In this document: piece after piece, positions 24,180 to 35,165 of the stretch
How positions within the stretch are numbered: position 1 is the first letter of the stretch
Layout of the letters: each line of letters opens with the position of its first letter
From: Sipunculus nudus
Lineage: Eukaryota; Annelida; Sipuncula; Golfingiida; Sipunculidae
Direction: 5' to 3'
Assembly (NCBI GenBank): GCA_026874595.1
Contig: CM049319.1
Location: forward strand, 54,012,917 to 54,076,916
DNA: 64,000 bases
Notes under the pieces: generated by a model
Database searches by the model: none
Told to the model about the DNA's origin: nothing
What the model saw: only the letters and a program-made list of their open reading frames with translations
Translations under genes and position numbers: made by a program

Positions 24180-24425
24180 TGGGGCCAGTATCTCGAAGCG
24201 TTCGCTTATTTGTTCGTTATATTCATGTACGAGAGCCTAACTATTGCAAAGCGATTGACAAAACGAGCGGTTAACTAGAGTATCTCGAAGCTCTCGTAAA
24301 GGGTTAGTTAAGCAGTCGGAATTCACTCGTAAACTCACCATTACCTTTCCGTTTGGTGTGCTTCCGAACTTTATTTAAACGGCTCGCTAAGCGGTTTTCC
24401 ACGGCTCATCCCTAAAAAGTGTCCC
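24180..24425 (+). repeat. Repeat with TATCTCGAAGC motifs, copy 1
   Basis: Opens GGGGCCAGTATCTCGAAGCG and repeats TATCTCGAAGCTCTCG about 90 bases later. It is the plus-orientation relative of 30855-31092, whose minus strand opens GGGCCCTGTATCTCGAAGC. Rich in AACGAG/CTCGTT words; non-coding. Confidence 0.5.
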
Positions 24426-24429
24426 AGTG

Positions 24430-25930
24430 TTACTAAAAATAGTATTAAGTTCAGCACACAATGCAATGCCTGTATTCACTATAAAGCATGTTGGCCCTAC
24501 GGCTTTCCCTTATGAAGCTAGCAGTCCATATGTGCGTGTGCGGTACGTATGCGTAGGTAAGCGTAATGCATCTAGAAAACGCCTGTGATTCCATTAATTA
24601 CGTATGCGTATGCAGTGCTTATGCAGCAAAATCGGACCTATAGTATAGAGCTGTACGTAGGAGTTGAGAAGTCATCTGCCAGAGGAATACCCTATCACTG
24701 ACTCAAACTTTGGAATTCCCCCATCGGTTACTCGTGTAGTAAAAATGGGGTTGAACTCGGAACAAATAGTAACAAAAAAAAAAACCAACTGCATTTTACT
24801 CAGAAAATACTTGAGAATAATATATCAAAAGTAACAAAAATTCCCATTGGGAAAAAGTTATTTAATTTGATAATTTTAAAAAGTTTACCTCTGAGTGTAC
24901 TGACTGTATAATTAAAAGTTATTGGGCCTTGCTAGGTACCCGAGTCTATAGTCATGAGTTCACAGGTGACATATATTTATACCACTGACTGGACCCAGAC
25001 TCCCACTTGAACATGCCTTTAAAAATATTAGTGCAATATGTTGTTTCCACAGAACATATTCCATTGAAACTCATGCATTTCAAGTTAAATTAAAGTTTGA
25101 ATCACTAGTTTAGTTTGATTTGTATTTGATTTTCAAATCTGCCAATAAGATTTAGAACAGTCTGTCCAAAGCTTTGAAACCTCTGTTTATATGCAAAATG
25201 TTTAACTAAAAATAATATATTTGTAATAATAAAAATATTATTGTTTCATGATTTTTTCTTTCTTAAATTATCGCTGAGCATTTTATTTTCGTGGGAGGGG
25301 TTAGGTAATGTACACCAAGTCCTGGATAATGTTGCTTATTTGTGTACATATCGCTTATACAGCTGACTTATATTCAGGGACGTCAATATAAGGGGGAGGG
25401 GCTAGGGGGATGATCAATGTAATCATCCCTCCCCCCCCCCCCCTTTCAGAGAAAAACTGTAATAAATTGCAAAGAATTAGAATTTACCAGGAAATATTAT
25501 ATCTTAACCTGGTTTAAAAGTCTAAATGTTTGTTTTCGATTGTAAATTAAAATAAGTGGAATCCAAGGAAATATACATAATATATAAAAAGAAGTCTGAT
25601 TTTAATGGGGGGAAAATGATTGGAGCTAAAAAAATCTATAAATATCTGTTTAAATCAAATAAATTTGATTGCAATAAATATAATCCCTTTTTTATATTTT
25701 TCTTTTATCACATAATTTAAGAACAGTGGACAAGAAAACAACATTTCTTTGTTGTACAGTATTATATATTAAATTGGTAACGTACTAATGAACAAGTCTG
25801 ATTATAAATGTTCCAGCTCTTTTGTGTTGAAGGTGAAAAGCGCCATTCTTGTCCGATACGAACGACAAAAAATAACGTTCTATTTTATTTTCGTTCGGAT
25901 AGCAAATTTCGTTCGGACCCATCCGGTGTG
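24430..25930. other. Unassigned intergenic DNA
   Basis: AT-rich DNA with a C-run at 25429-25443 and a few TACGTATGCG words near 24545-24625. No gene, RNA or paired repeat was recognised. Confidence 0.45.
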
Positions 25931-25937
25931 AAACCGC

Positions 25938-26200
25938 CTTTAGGCCTCCCAGCTGGGCCTGCGATAAATCAGATTATGCCCCTGAGAGAGTACAAGAAAG
26001 TATCACATACAGGATAAATTTTATAGAAATATGGGTGCAGGGGATGTTTATATCACGATATGTAGGCCTATCATGAGGGATATAGGGTTTTCAACATCAG
26101 GGAATTTAAAGCATTTAAATGGTGTTCAACCCCATTTCAATCAATTGAAATTCAATTTATTGCTAATTCTTCCCTTTGAAGGGTTTTGTTGTACGCAAAA
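25938..26200 (+). repeat. Dispersed repeat D2, plus-oriented copy
   Basis: It matches the minus strand of 28845-29093 in order: CAGCTGGGCCTGCGATA, ACAGGATAAAT.TATAGAAAT, TATATCACGATATG, CATTTAAATGGTGTTC, then a TCTAATTCT-like stretch. The two copies face each other 2.7 kb apart. No open frame of note is present. Confidence 0.65.
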
Positions 26201-26204
26201 AAGT

Positions 26205-27500
26205 AACCTTCGAGACAGGATGCAACACTAAACAGTTAGACAGGACTAAAGAATAACACTACTTATTTTTACCTTCCACTCTTAGTCAGTGCTCCTATTT
26301 TTAAGTAATTTAAACAAATTAAAGCATTAATAAAAAAAGGAGAGGGGCTTAATAATAGATGTATAAATATATATCTTTATTTGTTGTAGATCTTATTATA
26401 TAATTATATTTTCCTGAAATTAAAATCATATATATTCATATACTCTTCATAACTGAATGCTTTAAACAATACTAAGAGGTCACAAAATATTTCAAATATA
26501 ATCTGGTCCTAGCAATTTATTGTGATATTTGTCTTGAGGCAGACCGCTCCAAGAGTATTTGGTAGCAAGCAATTAGAAACAAAGCAAAGTTCAAAAAATT
26601 ACATATTACATTCTCATCTTGGAATTATTTAAAAAAACTGTTGTTTAATATTATCCAGTTCTTTACTTAAAGTAGATTCATTCACGAGGCATTTTCTTTA
26701 CTTTCTAAACGTAACTAGTATGTGGATTATCCTTGGACAAATACTGATTACAGCCAATGGAAAGAAATAATTGAATTCACATTCTCTTATAAAAATCAGT
26801 TACTACCGAATTATAGATATCCTGTTTTATATTCCAGCATAGTTATTATAGATAGAGAATCTTTGCTGAAACCTCAGAAATAGGTTACATATGATTAAAC
26901 ATGGTTAAATGTGACAAACCATGGTCTGAAGTCAGTGAATACGGTCTAGTATTCCGGGTGTATTTTTCCGGAAGAAATATAAAAAACCGTTCATTGATTT
27001 ACTTTTTTTTACTCAAAAGCCTTAGAATTGAACATTTGCAGATTATCTTGTCAAGATAATATAAGGAAAAAAGAAAATTAGCAGGCAATCTTGGCAAGGG
27101 GACCAGTTCCACGTCAGGAAGGACGGTGGAAAAGTTTGCTTTGAATTTAATGGAATTTATGGCTTACAAAATTTATGTGGAGCCTTATAATTCGATTTTG
27201 TATCTAGGCATCCTTGTTAAAAGGGATAAATTAAACAGGAAGACATAACCTGAGAACTCAAAGCCGAAATCAGTCTAGGACATGGTGTATCATGAAATGA
27301 AGGTTGATCGAGAGAGTCCCACAGGTAATCCTGAGCAGTGAAGAAAGATTTAGTCAAAATTAACCAAAAATCGTCAGAAATATAAGAAAGTACAACATAA
27401 ATATGATCAAGTGATAAATCCAACCTGCCATTTAAATGGGAACTGGGTATGAGTATCTGATTTGAAATATTACATCGCATGTGAATTGTACACATGAGAC
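26205..27500. other. Unassigned, very AT-rich DNA
   Basis: There is one 102-codon minus-strand open frame (27525-27217), but it has no recognisable motif and its start lies inside the hAT-like element. No RNA gene was seen. Confidence 0.45.
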
Positions 27501-27510
27501 AGATGAACAA

Positions 27511-28002
27511 CAGGGTTGGGGTCAAATACGTATTAGTATTTGTATTTTTATTTAAATACAGTCAAAGTAAGTATTTGTATTTATGTTGTATTTGTATTTG
27601 TGTTGTGCAAAATGATAATATTTGTATTTGTATTTGATCTCAATATTTGATGTATTTGGTGTATTTGATCAAATACTGTACAAATACATATGTATAAATA
27701 CATATTCATATCTGCCATAATTAAAAAAAAATTAACTACTACCTAACTTCTGAACAACCCTAAAGACAGCATCAAGTCAAGCATTTCACTTCTCCCTTAG
27801 ACATTATGAATATTTATGGTGCTGGAAATAAATAAACATTCTGTATAACCTACAATTGCGTATTTGTAATTGTATTTGTATTTGATGTTCTGTATTTGTA
27901 TTTATCTTCAGTCACTTGTTTTTGTATTTGTATTTGGGGAGACTAGCTATCGTATTTATATTTGTATTTGTATTTGGCACACTGTATTTGACTCCAACCC
28001 TG
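27511..28002. mobile_element. hAT-like MITE with 19 bp TIRs and 8 bp target duplication
   Basis: The left end CAGGGTTGGGGTCAAATAC and the inverse of the right end, CAGGGTTGGAGTCAAATAC, agree at 18 of 19 bases. The flanks ATGAACAA (27503-27510) and ATGAACAG (28003-28010) are an 8 bp target duplication with one change. The 492 bp body is dominated by TATTTGTATTTG-type sequence in both halves. CAGGG ends and 8 bp duplications are the hallmark of hAT elements. No transposase is encoded. Confidence 0.85.
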
Positions 28003-28010
28003 ATGAACAG

Positions 28011-28840
28011 TCAAGACTAAATAGATAAATCTTTTTTTTTCAGATTTAACCTTCACATAGACTCAGTAACTGAATATAACAAATGTCAGATTAAACAACA
28101 AAATGTTAAAATGTCAGATTATACCCATAACGTTAATTTCATCAGTCTATGCAACAGGACAGATGTATTAATCAAGCTTAGCTTCATATATTCAATTTAT
28201 AACTAAATAAATATTAACATTTTGTAGACGACCGGTACTTAGATTTTTCTGAACAAGTCTTCTGGGTGTGTGCTTCCTTTCTCTTAATGCCGGTTCCTGT
28301 TGGTAACAGTAAAAAATAATGTGTACTTGAATGATTTTTAATAATATTCTGTAAGTTAAATATTAAAGTCTTTGGTTACTGTATCAAACCCGTTTGCCGT
28401 ACCCGATATTGTGCTCGATGGTTGTGACGGTTAGAAAATCCTAGCTTTCATTTGAACTTTCCTTTGATTCTTGGGCATTCTAATGTATGTCTTGCTAATG
28501 ATGCACAGTTTTGAACACATAGACCAACCGTCTTTTACAAAAATCTTACATGAGACTTAAGCCCACTAACAGACCTTAATGAAATTGTTAAAGGTGTGAC
28601 GTCATATTGGTTACCACGATGGCACACAGATGCCCTTAAATTATTAACATGAATTAAGTCAGCTTTTTGCAGTCGAACAATTATGTTTGACAAAGACTGA
28701 AGATGATGACAGTAAACCATTAAAGAAGTCCATCATTAAGTCGTGATATGTGAGGATTACGTAAATATGTTAGACTTTTAATATAACTGAAATTTTCATA
28801 TGTTTTAACAAGGTTATTTAAGTTAGCATAATAAACAAAG
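28011..28840. other. Unassigned intergenic DNA
   Basis: AT-rich sequence with no recognised gene, RNA or repeat. Confidence 0.4.
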
Positions 28841-28844
28841 CTTT

Positions 28845-29093
28845 CCTATAAGGGGAGAATTAGAAAGGTCCCGTATATATTATTTAGCATTTCATAGACA
28901 TTGGGTCGAACACCATTTAAATGCAAAAAGATTCCCTGAGGTCGATAATCCTCTATCCCTTATGATCCATATCGTGATATAAAAAAAAAACCTCTTCCTA
29001 TTTCTATATGATTTATCCTGTTTGTGATATACCCTTGGACTGATTAAAGGGCATTGTCTGATATATCGCAAGCCTAGCTGGCAACTCTTCGAC
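28845..29093 (-). repeat. Dispersed repeat D2, minus-oriented copy
   Basis: Inverted partner of 25938-26200. Matching blocks on the plus strand are GAACACCATTTAAATG, CATATCGTGATATA, ATATGATTTATCCTGT and TATCGCAAGCCTAGCTGG. Confidence 0.65.
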
Positions 29094-29408
29094 TTTGGGG
29101 CAAGTTGTTCTCACTACATTTCAAACCCCTTTGGCGAGTGGGCAAATGTTATTGTTGAGCCCAGCCCTAAAAAAATATGCTTGAAATTATTACTATTGGT
29201 AAATTTACTTCTTAGTCAGATTCAGAAATAGGTAATGAAGAGATTTTTCAAATAAGTGGCCCTCATAGTGGTAAAGACAAAGCTTAATATGACAATATAC
29301 AGATAAGTAAAGTAAAACCTTACAGTTAATTAAAATTCAAATTAAATGACTCTCCCAAATAGAAGTTTTGGGGACTTTTGATACGTTATTCTCCAGAATT
29401 TCCTGTTC

Positions 29409-29410
<2 letters not shown>

Positions 29411-29469
<59 letters not shown>
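29411..29469. repeat. (TA)n microsatellite
   Basis: About 29 uninterrupted TA units. Confidence 0.98.
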
Positions 29470-29472
<3 letters not shown>

Positions 29473-30460
29473 TTTTCACTCGCTACCCTGAGCGATCGAA
29501 ACAAGGTGCATATGCAGCATACGTATAGGTTTATGCACTACTGTATAAATTTAATCATCTGAGAAAATAATACGTACTATTCTTCTTCATAATTTTTAAG
29601 TTTTATTTTGTTTGTGTTTTAAAAAAAAATACTGTTTATTTTATTTTTGGGCTGTTTCCATGGTCGGAACCCCTAGATCTGTATAAAAAAAATTTCAACC
29701 TACTATGAATGATTCCTTAGTTGAGAGATTTGACATATCAGCCTGATACAAGACCTGTTGCGTCAGATTTGCGCAGCGTATATGCCTGCTTACTTTTTAG
29801 CAGGTATTTGACATATCAGCCTGAAATTTTGCATCTGTATACAGCAATTTTTTAGTACTTTTTATATGTATACATGATTAATCTTAAAAACAATCAAGTA
29901 CATTTCATTTATTGGTCAAGCATGTAATCAGGAAACCATTATAACTAATGTATATCCCATTGCACATGTTCGCATTATGCCTGTAGGCCTTGTTATAATA
30001 TATGACACAATCATGAATGTTTCAGTGCACCTCGGTAATGTTTAGAATGTTAGATTTTGGTGTGGTTCTGCCTTATCATGAGCATCCACAAAGGCTTTTT
30101 CCCCGGGAATATTCGCAGACGTATACTAACTTATGCACGAATGAACCTGAGAAATATGGACAAAATACGTGAATACAATCAAGTGTACGGGTACTTTTGC
30201 ATTAAAGAACTGGCAGAACACATGAATGAAAATTTGGGTTGTGGGCTACCCCAGGACAGGGACCATTCACACACAGAGGCTTTCAGGTATCACACGCCAT
30301 ATTTAAGATTACAGTTTACAAATTTTGAATATGAAACCTTTATCATGAAATAGGTTTGGTATTTTTTAACCATATAAGAAAGTATCCTTTGAAAGTGGGT
30401 TTATCAAATAAAATGTTTCTAAGTCAATCTGAAATTTAAAATTTTCGATTTAACAAAAGT
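29470..30460. other. Unassigned intergenic DNA
   Basis: A 98-codon open frame at 30057-30353 lacks splice-site context and recognisable motifs. The phrase TTGACATATCAGCCTGA occurs twice about 80 bases apart (29728 and 29808), a small local duplication. Otherwise nothing was recognised. Confidence 0.4.
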
Positions 30461-30462
30461 GA

Positions 30463-30497
30463 TCCATGGGCCATGACGCTCAGGTGACTTGAACAGT
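30463..30497 (-). repeat. Fragment resembling the right end of the 60-63 kb Helentron-like element
   Basis: On the minus strand this reads CACCTGAGCGTCATGGCCCA then TGGATC. The right end at 63405-63431 reads TCAGCTGAGCGCCGTGACCC then ATGGGTC. Both combine a CTGAGCG box with a palindromic CCATGG core. It is probably a truncated copy. Confidence 0.4.
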
Positions 30498-30671
30498 CTG
30501 TAATACTAAATTTGAAGTTTATTTTTTAAAGGCTGAACTGTTATATTCTTTTTAAACAAAACTGAAGAAACCCTGAGAAAGGTTCTACTTTAAAATTCCA
30601 CAGTGAATTGTCTTTCAAAATGATGTTTGAAGCTGTCAACCTATCCCATATACCCTCAACAAAACTATAAT

Positions 30672-30722
30672 ATATATATATATATATATATATTCAGAGG
30701 GTGAGGAAGAGAGAGAGAGAGA

Positions 30723-30767
<45 letters not shown>

Positions 30768-30792
30768 GGAAGAAGAAGAGAAAGAGAGAGAT
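30672..30792. repeat. (TA)n, (GA)n and G-run microsatellite cluster
   Basis: A (TA)n tract, then about 60 bases of GAGAGA with one short break, then a G-run and AAGAAGAAG. Confidence 0.97.
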
Positions 30793-30854
30793 CTTGCTTG
30801 TATCAGGCATGTATAATTGCTCCCAATTTACCTAGGAAATGTAAAGTGTAAGTA

Positions 30855-31092
30855 ACCGAAGCCCTAACGGATGCCTCAGACCGTCCGTTATTAACGAGAG
30901 GAAAAAGGGACCAATAGCGAAGGTATCGAACAGATTCCGAGTTCGTTAATGCTCTCGTTACGCTTCCGATAGCTTCGAGATACCGGCCGAACTAACGAAA
31001 GCTTCGAGATACCGGAGTTAAGATTAACGAACAGAATCCGAGTTCGTTAAGCTCTCGTTACGCTTCCGATAGCTTCGAGATACAGGGCCCTG
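30855..31092 (-). repeat. Repeat with TATCTCGAAGC motifs, copy 2, internally duplicated
   Basis: Contains two nearly identical about 58-base units (30929-30986 and 31028-31085) that share TCCGAGTTCGTTAA and TACGCTTCCGATAGCTTCGA. The inverse orientation matches the repeat at 24180-24425. Confidence 0.6.
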
Positions 31093-31272
31093 GGTTGGCT
31101 TTAGTCATTGTACCAGATAGCCTTTAAAACATTGTTGTCCGCCTCCGGCGACGGAGGCGGGTGACATGCTAGATCTGTTCCATAGATCAACATTCCTTTG
31201 TTTTTTTTTTTATTTATATTTAGCATAGTCTCAAACAGAATCAGTCAAATATGTTTTTAATATGTGGCCAAT

Positions 31273-31490
31273 ACAGGGGCGGATCCAGGATTTAGGAAAA
31301 GGGGGGGGGGGTTCTAACCAAGGAGGACTAATGAAAATCCTAAAAAAAGGGTCATCAGGTCCGGAAAAGGGGGTCCAGGCCGCAAAATTTTGTCTAAAAC
31401 CCTTTAAAAAAGGTTGCTTCGGGTGAAAAAGGGGGGGGGGCGGACCCCCTGGACGGCCCCACCCCCCCCCCCCCCTGGATCCGCTTCTGC
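31273..31490. mobile_element. MITE of the GGGGCGGATCC family
   Basis: Ends CAGGGGCGGATCCAGG and CCTGGATCCGCTTCTG are near-perfect inverted repeats. The body is filled with G- and C-runs. Related fragments lie at 19804-19975, 40190-40295 and 47965-48016. No convincing target duplication was found. The end sequence resembles hAT-type MITEs; that assignment is tentative. Confidence 0.65.
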
Positions 31491-31499
31491 AATCAAAGA

Positions 31500-33540
31500 C
31501 AAGTTGTCCATAGACTTGTTTGGCTGCTTGGAGGGATAAGTTTGGCTTCACAGCATGCGTTCGGACTAAGATTGTAAAAAATGAGATACACAACCCTTGA
31601 TTTTCATGGCCTATACATGACTGCAGAAACTACAGATTATCAAGTAATAAAAAGTATATGTCAGAATTTATTTTTAAAGTTGTACAGAAAAGGCCCAGAC
31701 TTCAGGCCTTTTGTAAATGTTATATAAGAAAAATAAATACAGCCACGTAGGTCTTTTCTTCAGTTGATCCCAACACAGGAAACGACCATTTGGCGCAATG
31801 TACATGCCTGCCAAGAATTTATATTCAGTAATGTAGGCAAGAAGTGCTTGGTCCTTTGAAATTAACCACTTAAGACGATAGTGACACGGGAGGTATTGAA
31901 ATAAACCATTTGAAGCAAGCTTCATAGAACAGTGGTATCGGGATGTGTAGGCCTTCCATAAGAGACAAATACAATCAGGGGCGGACAGGTTGATTTTTTT
32001 TTTTAGAAAAAAGGGGTATTGTATCACAGAGGTCACGTGGGTTCACTGACAACTGGCATTACGGTCTCCTACCTGGGCGTCACATGGGATAAAATCAACC
32101 ACCGTCTGGACGTAAAATCCTAAATTTTTAGTTTTTTTCCGCATGACCACATTTTTCCTACATTATGCGTATTTAAACGACTCCATGGAAATTCACAATG
32201 CGCACTTGGTATTAGGTATTCATGAAAGGGCGTCAGTTAAGTGCAGAACATAATTTACTGTCTGTTTATTTAAAAAAAAGCGGAATATATATAACAGATA
32301 TATACAGGGAGATAGTCATACCTTTAGATGTTTGTCTCACCTGTCTAACCAGAGCTTATCCTACCCGTTAATTATTTACATAAAAAGCCCAGTTTAGTTT
32401 CATTCCAAATACGCCAGGTGGCCTTTCAATATAATTAAGACTGGTTAAATAATATTGGTATTAATAGATAATACAACATACCCGTGTCAGCAGAATATTT
32501 TGTTCCACATGGCTTCGGAATAACATTTCTACAGATAATATGTGAATAGATAAGCAATAAACAAGGCAATAGATAAGGCTATTCAAAAGAAGAAGTTGCC
32601 GCGAGATTGCGCTGCCATATAGTCCCTTCGAAAAATAATTTGAAAATCCTTGGATTTATGAAGAAATAAGGAAAAAAGGACACAGCCCGTTATAGGACAC
32701 AAATTTCATCATTACAGACAGTTTCAAGACCAAAACGTGCAAATCCGAACCGTTACCACAGAGGAGTCCAGTGTCAAAAGTTCAATGCGACCATCGTCAG
32801 TTATAATATTGATGACGAACAAGAGGATTTAATGATAACAGAACAGGGGGGGGGGGGGGGTGCACCCTGACTCGGGTGAACAAGTGTGACAGGATTTTTT
32901 TTGCATAATTTTCGCATATAGGAATAAGAAAACGGGGCCCTGCGTTTCGGTTGTGCGTAAACCTCCCCCCCCCCCCCCCCCCCTGTTAATCATTCAGTGA
33001 CTCGGGGGAAAAAAATCATATATACTCACCGTGTAATTATCCGGAAAACAGTGCTATATTGGAGATATTGTAGCCTGCAAGAGTATAGCAACAAATCCCA
33101 CTATATACAGACACCGCTACAGCAAATCTCTCAGGTATTTAGGTTACCCTGTGTAAACGTACACGCTTCTCTATAACGATTCACACCCGACAAACGCCGG
33201 ACAATGAAGTCCATGTTTTCAGTTCACAATCCTGTCTTTGTTATCGCAGTGTTAATCTTCAGCTTCACAAGATACAATACCTATAAATACACACAGAGGT
33301 ATGTTTTAATATAACGATCAGACAGCGAGGTCGCAGGGAAACCTGACACAAACAGATAATGTCTGTAGTTATCGTACGACAGATCAGTATAGCAGCACAG
33401 ACGTGCAGTCAACCGTGACGTCATGATTGCCAAAAACCTATCTTGTTTTAAGTATTTATTTGCGGGTTTTGTAGCGCAAACGACGGATAATTCAGCCTTA
33501 AGCATTTGAACTATTCCCGCGCTATTTTTTAAACTAAATA
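31500..33540. other. Unassigned intergenic DNA
   Basis: Contains a G-run (32847-32860), a C-run (32966-32983) and AT-rich sequence. A 120-codon minus-strand open frame (32036-31674) has no recognised motif and no splice context. No RNA gene was seen. Confidence 0.4.
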
Positions 33541-33559
33541 ATGATTGTACACATTGTCT

Positions 33560-33960
33560 TTTTGTTCGCGAAGGTTTCAAATTCGCGATATTCGCGCAAG
33601 GGAAATATTCGCCAAAATATTACTTTCGTGGGTTAGAGGTCCCTTCATCGTAGGCAAGTCGAAAGGTAAAAGGCATATATTAAATGATAATGGATCTTGC
33701 ATAGTACTTGTAAATCTAAGATTGCTTTTTGATGATATCCTGTCTTTCAAAATTATCTTCCAGTATTTAAGATTAAGTTCTTGTTTCTCGATGTTCCATT
33801 TGACACCTGTCCATTTAATATGTTTTGCCCATCTATTATTTAAGACCATTTCATCAATTATTGATATACTCTGTGTAGGTTTATCGATGGTGAGATTGCG
33901 AAAACGGACCCTCGCGAAACAAAGAATAAGAGAAACTCGCGAAATTTAACCTCGCGATTA
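33560..33960. repeat. Probable MITE relic with TCGCGA-type boxes at both ends
   Basis: The left part carries TTCGCGAAGG, TTCGCGATATTCGCGC; the right part carries ACCCTCGCGAAAC, CTCGCGAAATT and CCTCGCGATTA, roughly in inverse order. The 134-codon plus-strand frame across it is an accident of this structure. Similar boxes occur near 13160-13200. Exact ends were not resolved. Confidence 0.4.
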
Positions 33961-34857
33961 TGAATTAACATTTTTTTTGGGGGGGGGGGGGTCAGATTAT
34001 TACTGCAAAAACACGCTCTTGTGACCTTTTACTTTTTCTTCAATTAGGTTGTATCTATTTGTTTCCAGTTTTACAGACACAGTTTCATGACACAAATGTC
34101 AATGGTAATTTTTTGAGCGGATGACTGTTTTGGAAATTTTATTTACTATTCATCCACCAGAGGACGGCACGATAGTCAAGACCATTTTGATATAATTTTG
34201 CACACTGCGCAGAATCGGAATAACAAGAATACGCCTTGGTTAAGGTTTATGGGCTTTGAAATTCAAACCCAAAAATGTTGTTTAACCTTTATTTACCATG
34301 CTGAGCGGAGAATCAACTATTTTACAATGATATATCATGAGATCAAAATTCAAAGCAATATTACACAAAAGATATGTATTGTTCAATACATATTGCATGG
34401 AGGCCTATACTTTACACACAAGATGTACAAACGTATACATGTGCAACATATAAAGATACATATGCAGCTTTCATTGATAAATACAGCGCACCTATTCACA
34501 TACACACATTTAGGTTACACACACGTTCTAATTAATTCTCAGGTAAATTGAAACTTCAAATTCAAACAAGATTATATGTCGTAGAAACTCGAATGTTCTT
34601 GAAAATCAGTTTCACAGATTCATGCACAAAGTTTTGTTCAAGTGCAAATTCACATACAGGTCTATATCTAGCATATGTGAAAACAGATCGTCATCTGTGC
34701 TATTATTGAAATACCTGTTTCAACATTAAAAGTATCAGTTATAAATATCAAGGAATTCATATCAGTCTGCAGCAGTGCTGTAACAACCAAGAACGGCAGG
34801 ACTGAAAATTTCCTCTATCATAAATCCGGAAAAGGGACAAAGAGTCACAGAAGTACT

Positions 34858-35165
34858 AGGTTATTGTTATTTACGGTAACTCCCGTTTTTGCTTATCAGC
34901 GCCATCTTGTGTTCATTTAGTGAAACACATAACGTTAAGGCATTAAAACTTGCTAAGGCCTTTTTATTTTCTTATACATTTTAGTGGATCGCCAACAAGA
35001 ATACATAGCTTCACTAGATTGCATTGAAATATGATTAATCATTCAATGGTTACCATTTTATCGAAAATATAAATATCTTAAACTTCTAAATCGTGCAAAG
35101 TTTGATTACTAGAACTGATGGCGCTGATAAGCAAATGCCGGAGTTACTGTAACTAACAATAATCT
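34858..35165. mobile_element. Foldback/TIR element with 49 bp arms
   Basis: Arms 34858-34906 and 35117-35165 are inverse with about seven mismatches; the inner ends read GCTTATCAGCGCCATC and GATGGCGCTGATAAGC. The spacer of 210 bases is AT-rich and non-coding. The right arm abuts the end of the degenerate LINE copy, so the element may have inserted into it. No target duplication was recognised. Confidence 0.65.

Noticed and set aside
27217-27525. A 102-codon minus-strand open frame as a gene
   Set aside because: Its first codons come from the end of the hAT-like element, and no motif or splice site supports it.
30057-30353. A 98-codon plus-strand open frame
   Set aside because: It has no recognisable motif, no splice context and AT-rich flanks; I could not support it as a gene.
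31231-32036. Two 120-codon minus-strand open frames
   Set aside because: One crosses a G/C-run MITE and the other has no motif or splice context.
33545-33949. A 134-codon plus-strand open frame
   Set aside because: It spans the TCGCGA-rich relic and an overlapping 90-codon frame exists on the other strand; no protein motif is seen.
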